A program made the position numbers and the translations under genes. A model generated the notes under the pieces. That model saw only the letters and a list, made by a program, of their open reading frames with translations. It was not told the DNA's origin and searched no databases. Below are positions 63,329 through 64,000 of a DNA stretch of 64,000 bases, piece after piece (positions within the stretch are counted from its first letter, which is position 1; the number at the start of each line of letters is the position of its first letter). The DNA is from Sphingomonas sp. Leaf208 (GTDB taxonomy: Bacteria > Pseudomonadota > Alphaproteobacteria > Sphingomonadales > Sphingomonadaceae), in contig NZ_LMKH01000035.1 of assembly GCF_001421415.1 (NCBI RefSeq), positions 183,655 through 247,654 on the forward strand. Direction: 5' to 3'.

Positions 63329-64000
63329 TCAGATATAGGTCCGCAGGAACTCGGCGAGCGCGACCATCGCGAGGCTCTGGCCGTAAGGCATCGAGGTGAG
63401 CGCGATGTCCTTGTAGAATTGCTGCGTGTCGCCCATCGCTGTGCCGAAGCTGACCTGCTTCAGTTCGCCGGCCTCGTCGATATTGGCGAGCACGCCCTGC
63501 ACGGCCTTGATCCCGACCGCCTCATAGTGGGGCGGCAGATAGCCTTTCCGGACGCCCTTCAGGATGCCGTAGGCGAAGCCCGCGGTCGCCGACGCCTCGA
63601 GATAGCTGGTCGGGTCCATCACCAGCGTGTGCCACAGGCCGCTATCGTCCTGCGTCTCGGCGAGCGTCTTCACCTGCGCTGCGAGCGTATCGATCAGGAA
63701 GGTGCGGAACGCGTCGCCCACCGGCAGGTCGAGGATCTCGATGATCTCCGGGATCGCGATCGTCACCCAGCAATTGCCGCGGGCCCACAGCGCCTCCGCG
63801 AAATTGTGCCGCCCGTTGAAGTCCCAGCCGTGGAACCAGAGCCCGGTCTTCTTGTCGAACAGGTATTTGATATGGACGAGGAACTGCCGCTTGGCCTCCT
63901 CGACATAGTGCGGCCGGTTCAGCAGCAGGCCGATCTTGGCGAGCGGCAAGACCGACATCATTAGCGTGTCGTCCCACATCTCGCCCGGATTCTCGTCATT
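63329..64000 (-). CDS. GH105/GH88-type unsaturated uronyl hydrolase, C-terminal part
   Basis: At least 223 residues of an (alpha/alpha)6-barrel protein whose start lies beyond the window. The frame is open to base 64000. It shows MWDDTLMMSVLPLAKIG near the edge, GLWFHGWDFNGRHNFAEALWARGNCWVT and YLEASATAGFAYGILKGVRKGYLP, which are GH105 (unsaturated rhamnogalacturonyl hydrolase) hallmarks. MWDDTLMM contains the Asp that acts as the catalytic residue in this family. These enzymes take the unsaturated uronic acid made by a polysaccharide lyase, often next to rhamnose. It is the first visible gene of the minus-strand operon with GH115, MFS and GH43-like genes. Confidence 0.88.
   Translation of the reverse strand, partial: NDENPGEMWDDTLMMSVLPLAKIGLLLNRPHYVEEAKRQFLVHIKYLFDKKTGLWFHGWDFNGRHNFAEALWARGNCWVTIAIPEIIEILDLPVGDAFRTFLIDTLAAQVKTLAETQDDSGLWHTLVMDPTSYLEASATAGFAYGILKGVRKGYLPPHYEAVGIKAVQGVLANIDEAGELKQVSFGTAMGDTQQFYKDIALTSMPYGQSLAMVALAEFLRTYI

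Overview
The window is high-GC DNA with almost no spare coding space. Genes are packed head to tail, and many neighbours share a 1 to 11 base overlap of stop and start (ATGA, GTGA, TTGA or TGATG). The content points to a sphingomonad alphaproteobacterium, probably Sphingomonas: large TonB-dependent receptors, a quinol oxidase operon, the diketo-hydrolase version of L-rhamnose catabolism, and short G-rich palindromes in several gaps. No tRNA, rRNA, insertion sequence, phage gene or CRISPR array was seen.

Layout. 1-2.3 kb: end of a pirin gene, a WrbA-type quinone reductase, a YciE/YciF ferritin-like protein and a small helical protein. 2.3-11.3 kb (minus strand): a tightly coupled five-gene glycan operon in which three proteins are two-domain fusions (glycosyltransferase + UDP-galactopyranose mutase, glycosyltransferase + Gfo/Idh oxidoreductase, glycosyltransferase + GH1-like hydrolase). 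The other two are a lone glycosyltransferase and a zinc-less MDR dehydrogenase. This is the part whose overall product is least clear. 11.6-15.8 kb: a DUF2339/DUF3999 membrane pair. 15.9-19.3 kb: an alpha/beta hydrolase, a TMEM175-type channel and a phospholipase D protein. 19.4-23.5 kb: a stress-like island with a PAS-PAS-PAS-LuxR regulator, two CsbD-like proteins, a membrane protein, a small lipoprotein and two very short acidic proteins (47 and 57 aa). A cephalosporin-type alpha-amino-acid ester hydrolase follows at 23.6-25.6 kb.

25.6-40.3 kb is an alpha-mannan or N-glycan utilisation locus. It has a GH92 gene divergent from a ROK repressor, then a TonB receptor, a GH43-like enzyme, GH92, GH125 and GH92. 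Inverted repeats, one of them containing a TTGACA, lie in front of both transcription units and look like operators for the ROK protein. The receptor would bring oligomannosides into the periplasm, where the GH92 and GH125 exo-mannosidases, carrying Sec or Tat signals, would trim them.

40.4-47.8 kb holds a double retropepsin/TPR protein, the cyoABCD cytochrome bo-type oxidase operon, several small unknown genes and rpsU. 48-64 kb is a second sugar locus built around L-rhamnose. A TonB receptor is divergent from an operon of L-rhamnonate dehydratase, a FAH-family hydrolase, an SDR dehydrogenase, an amidohydrolase lactonase, a RhaT-type L-rhamnose/H+ symporter, a GH43 enzyme and an esterase. 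Converging on it is a minus-strand operon of GH105, GH115, an MFS sugar symporter and a GH43-like protein. Together they suggest import and trimming of a rhamnose- and uronate-containing plant or algal glycan, with rhamnose ending as pyruvate and lactate. Related inverted repeats sit in the divergent promoter region. The GH115 gene carries an in-frame palindromic repeat in its linker.
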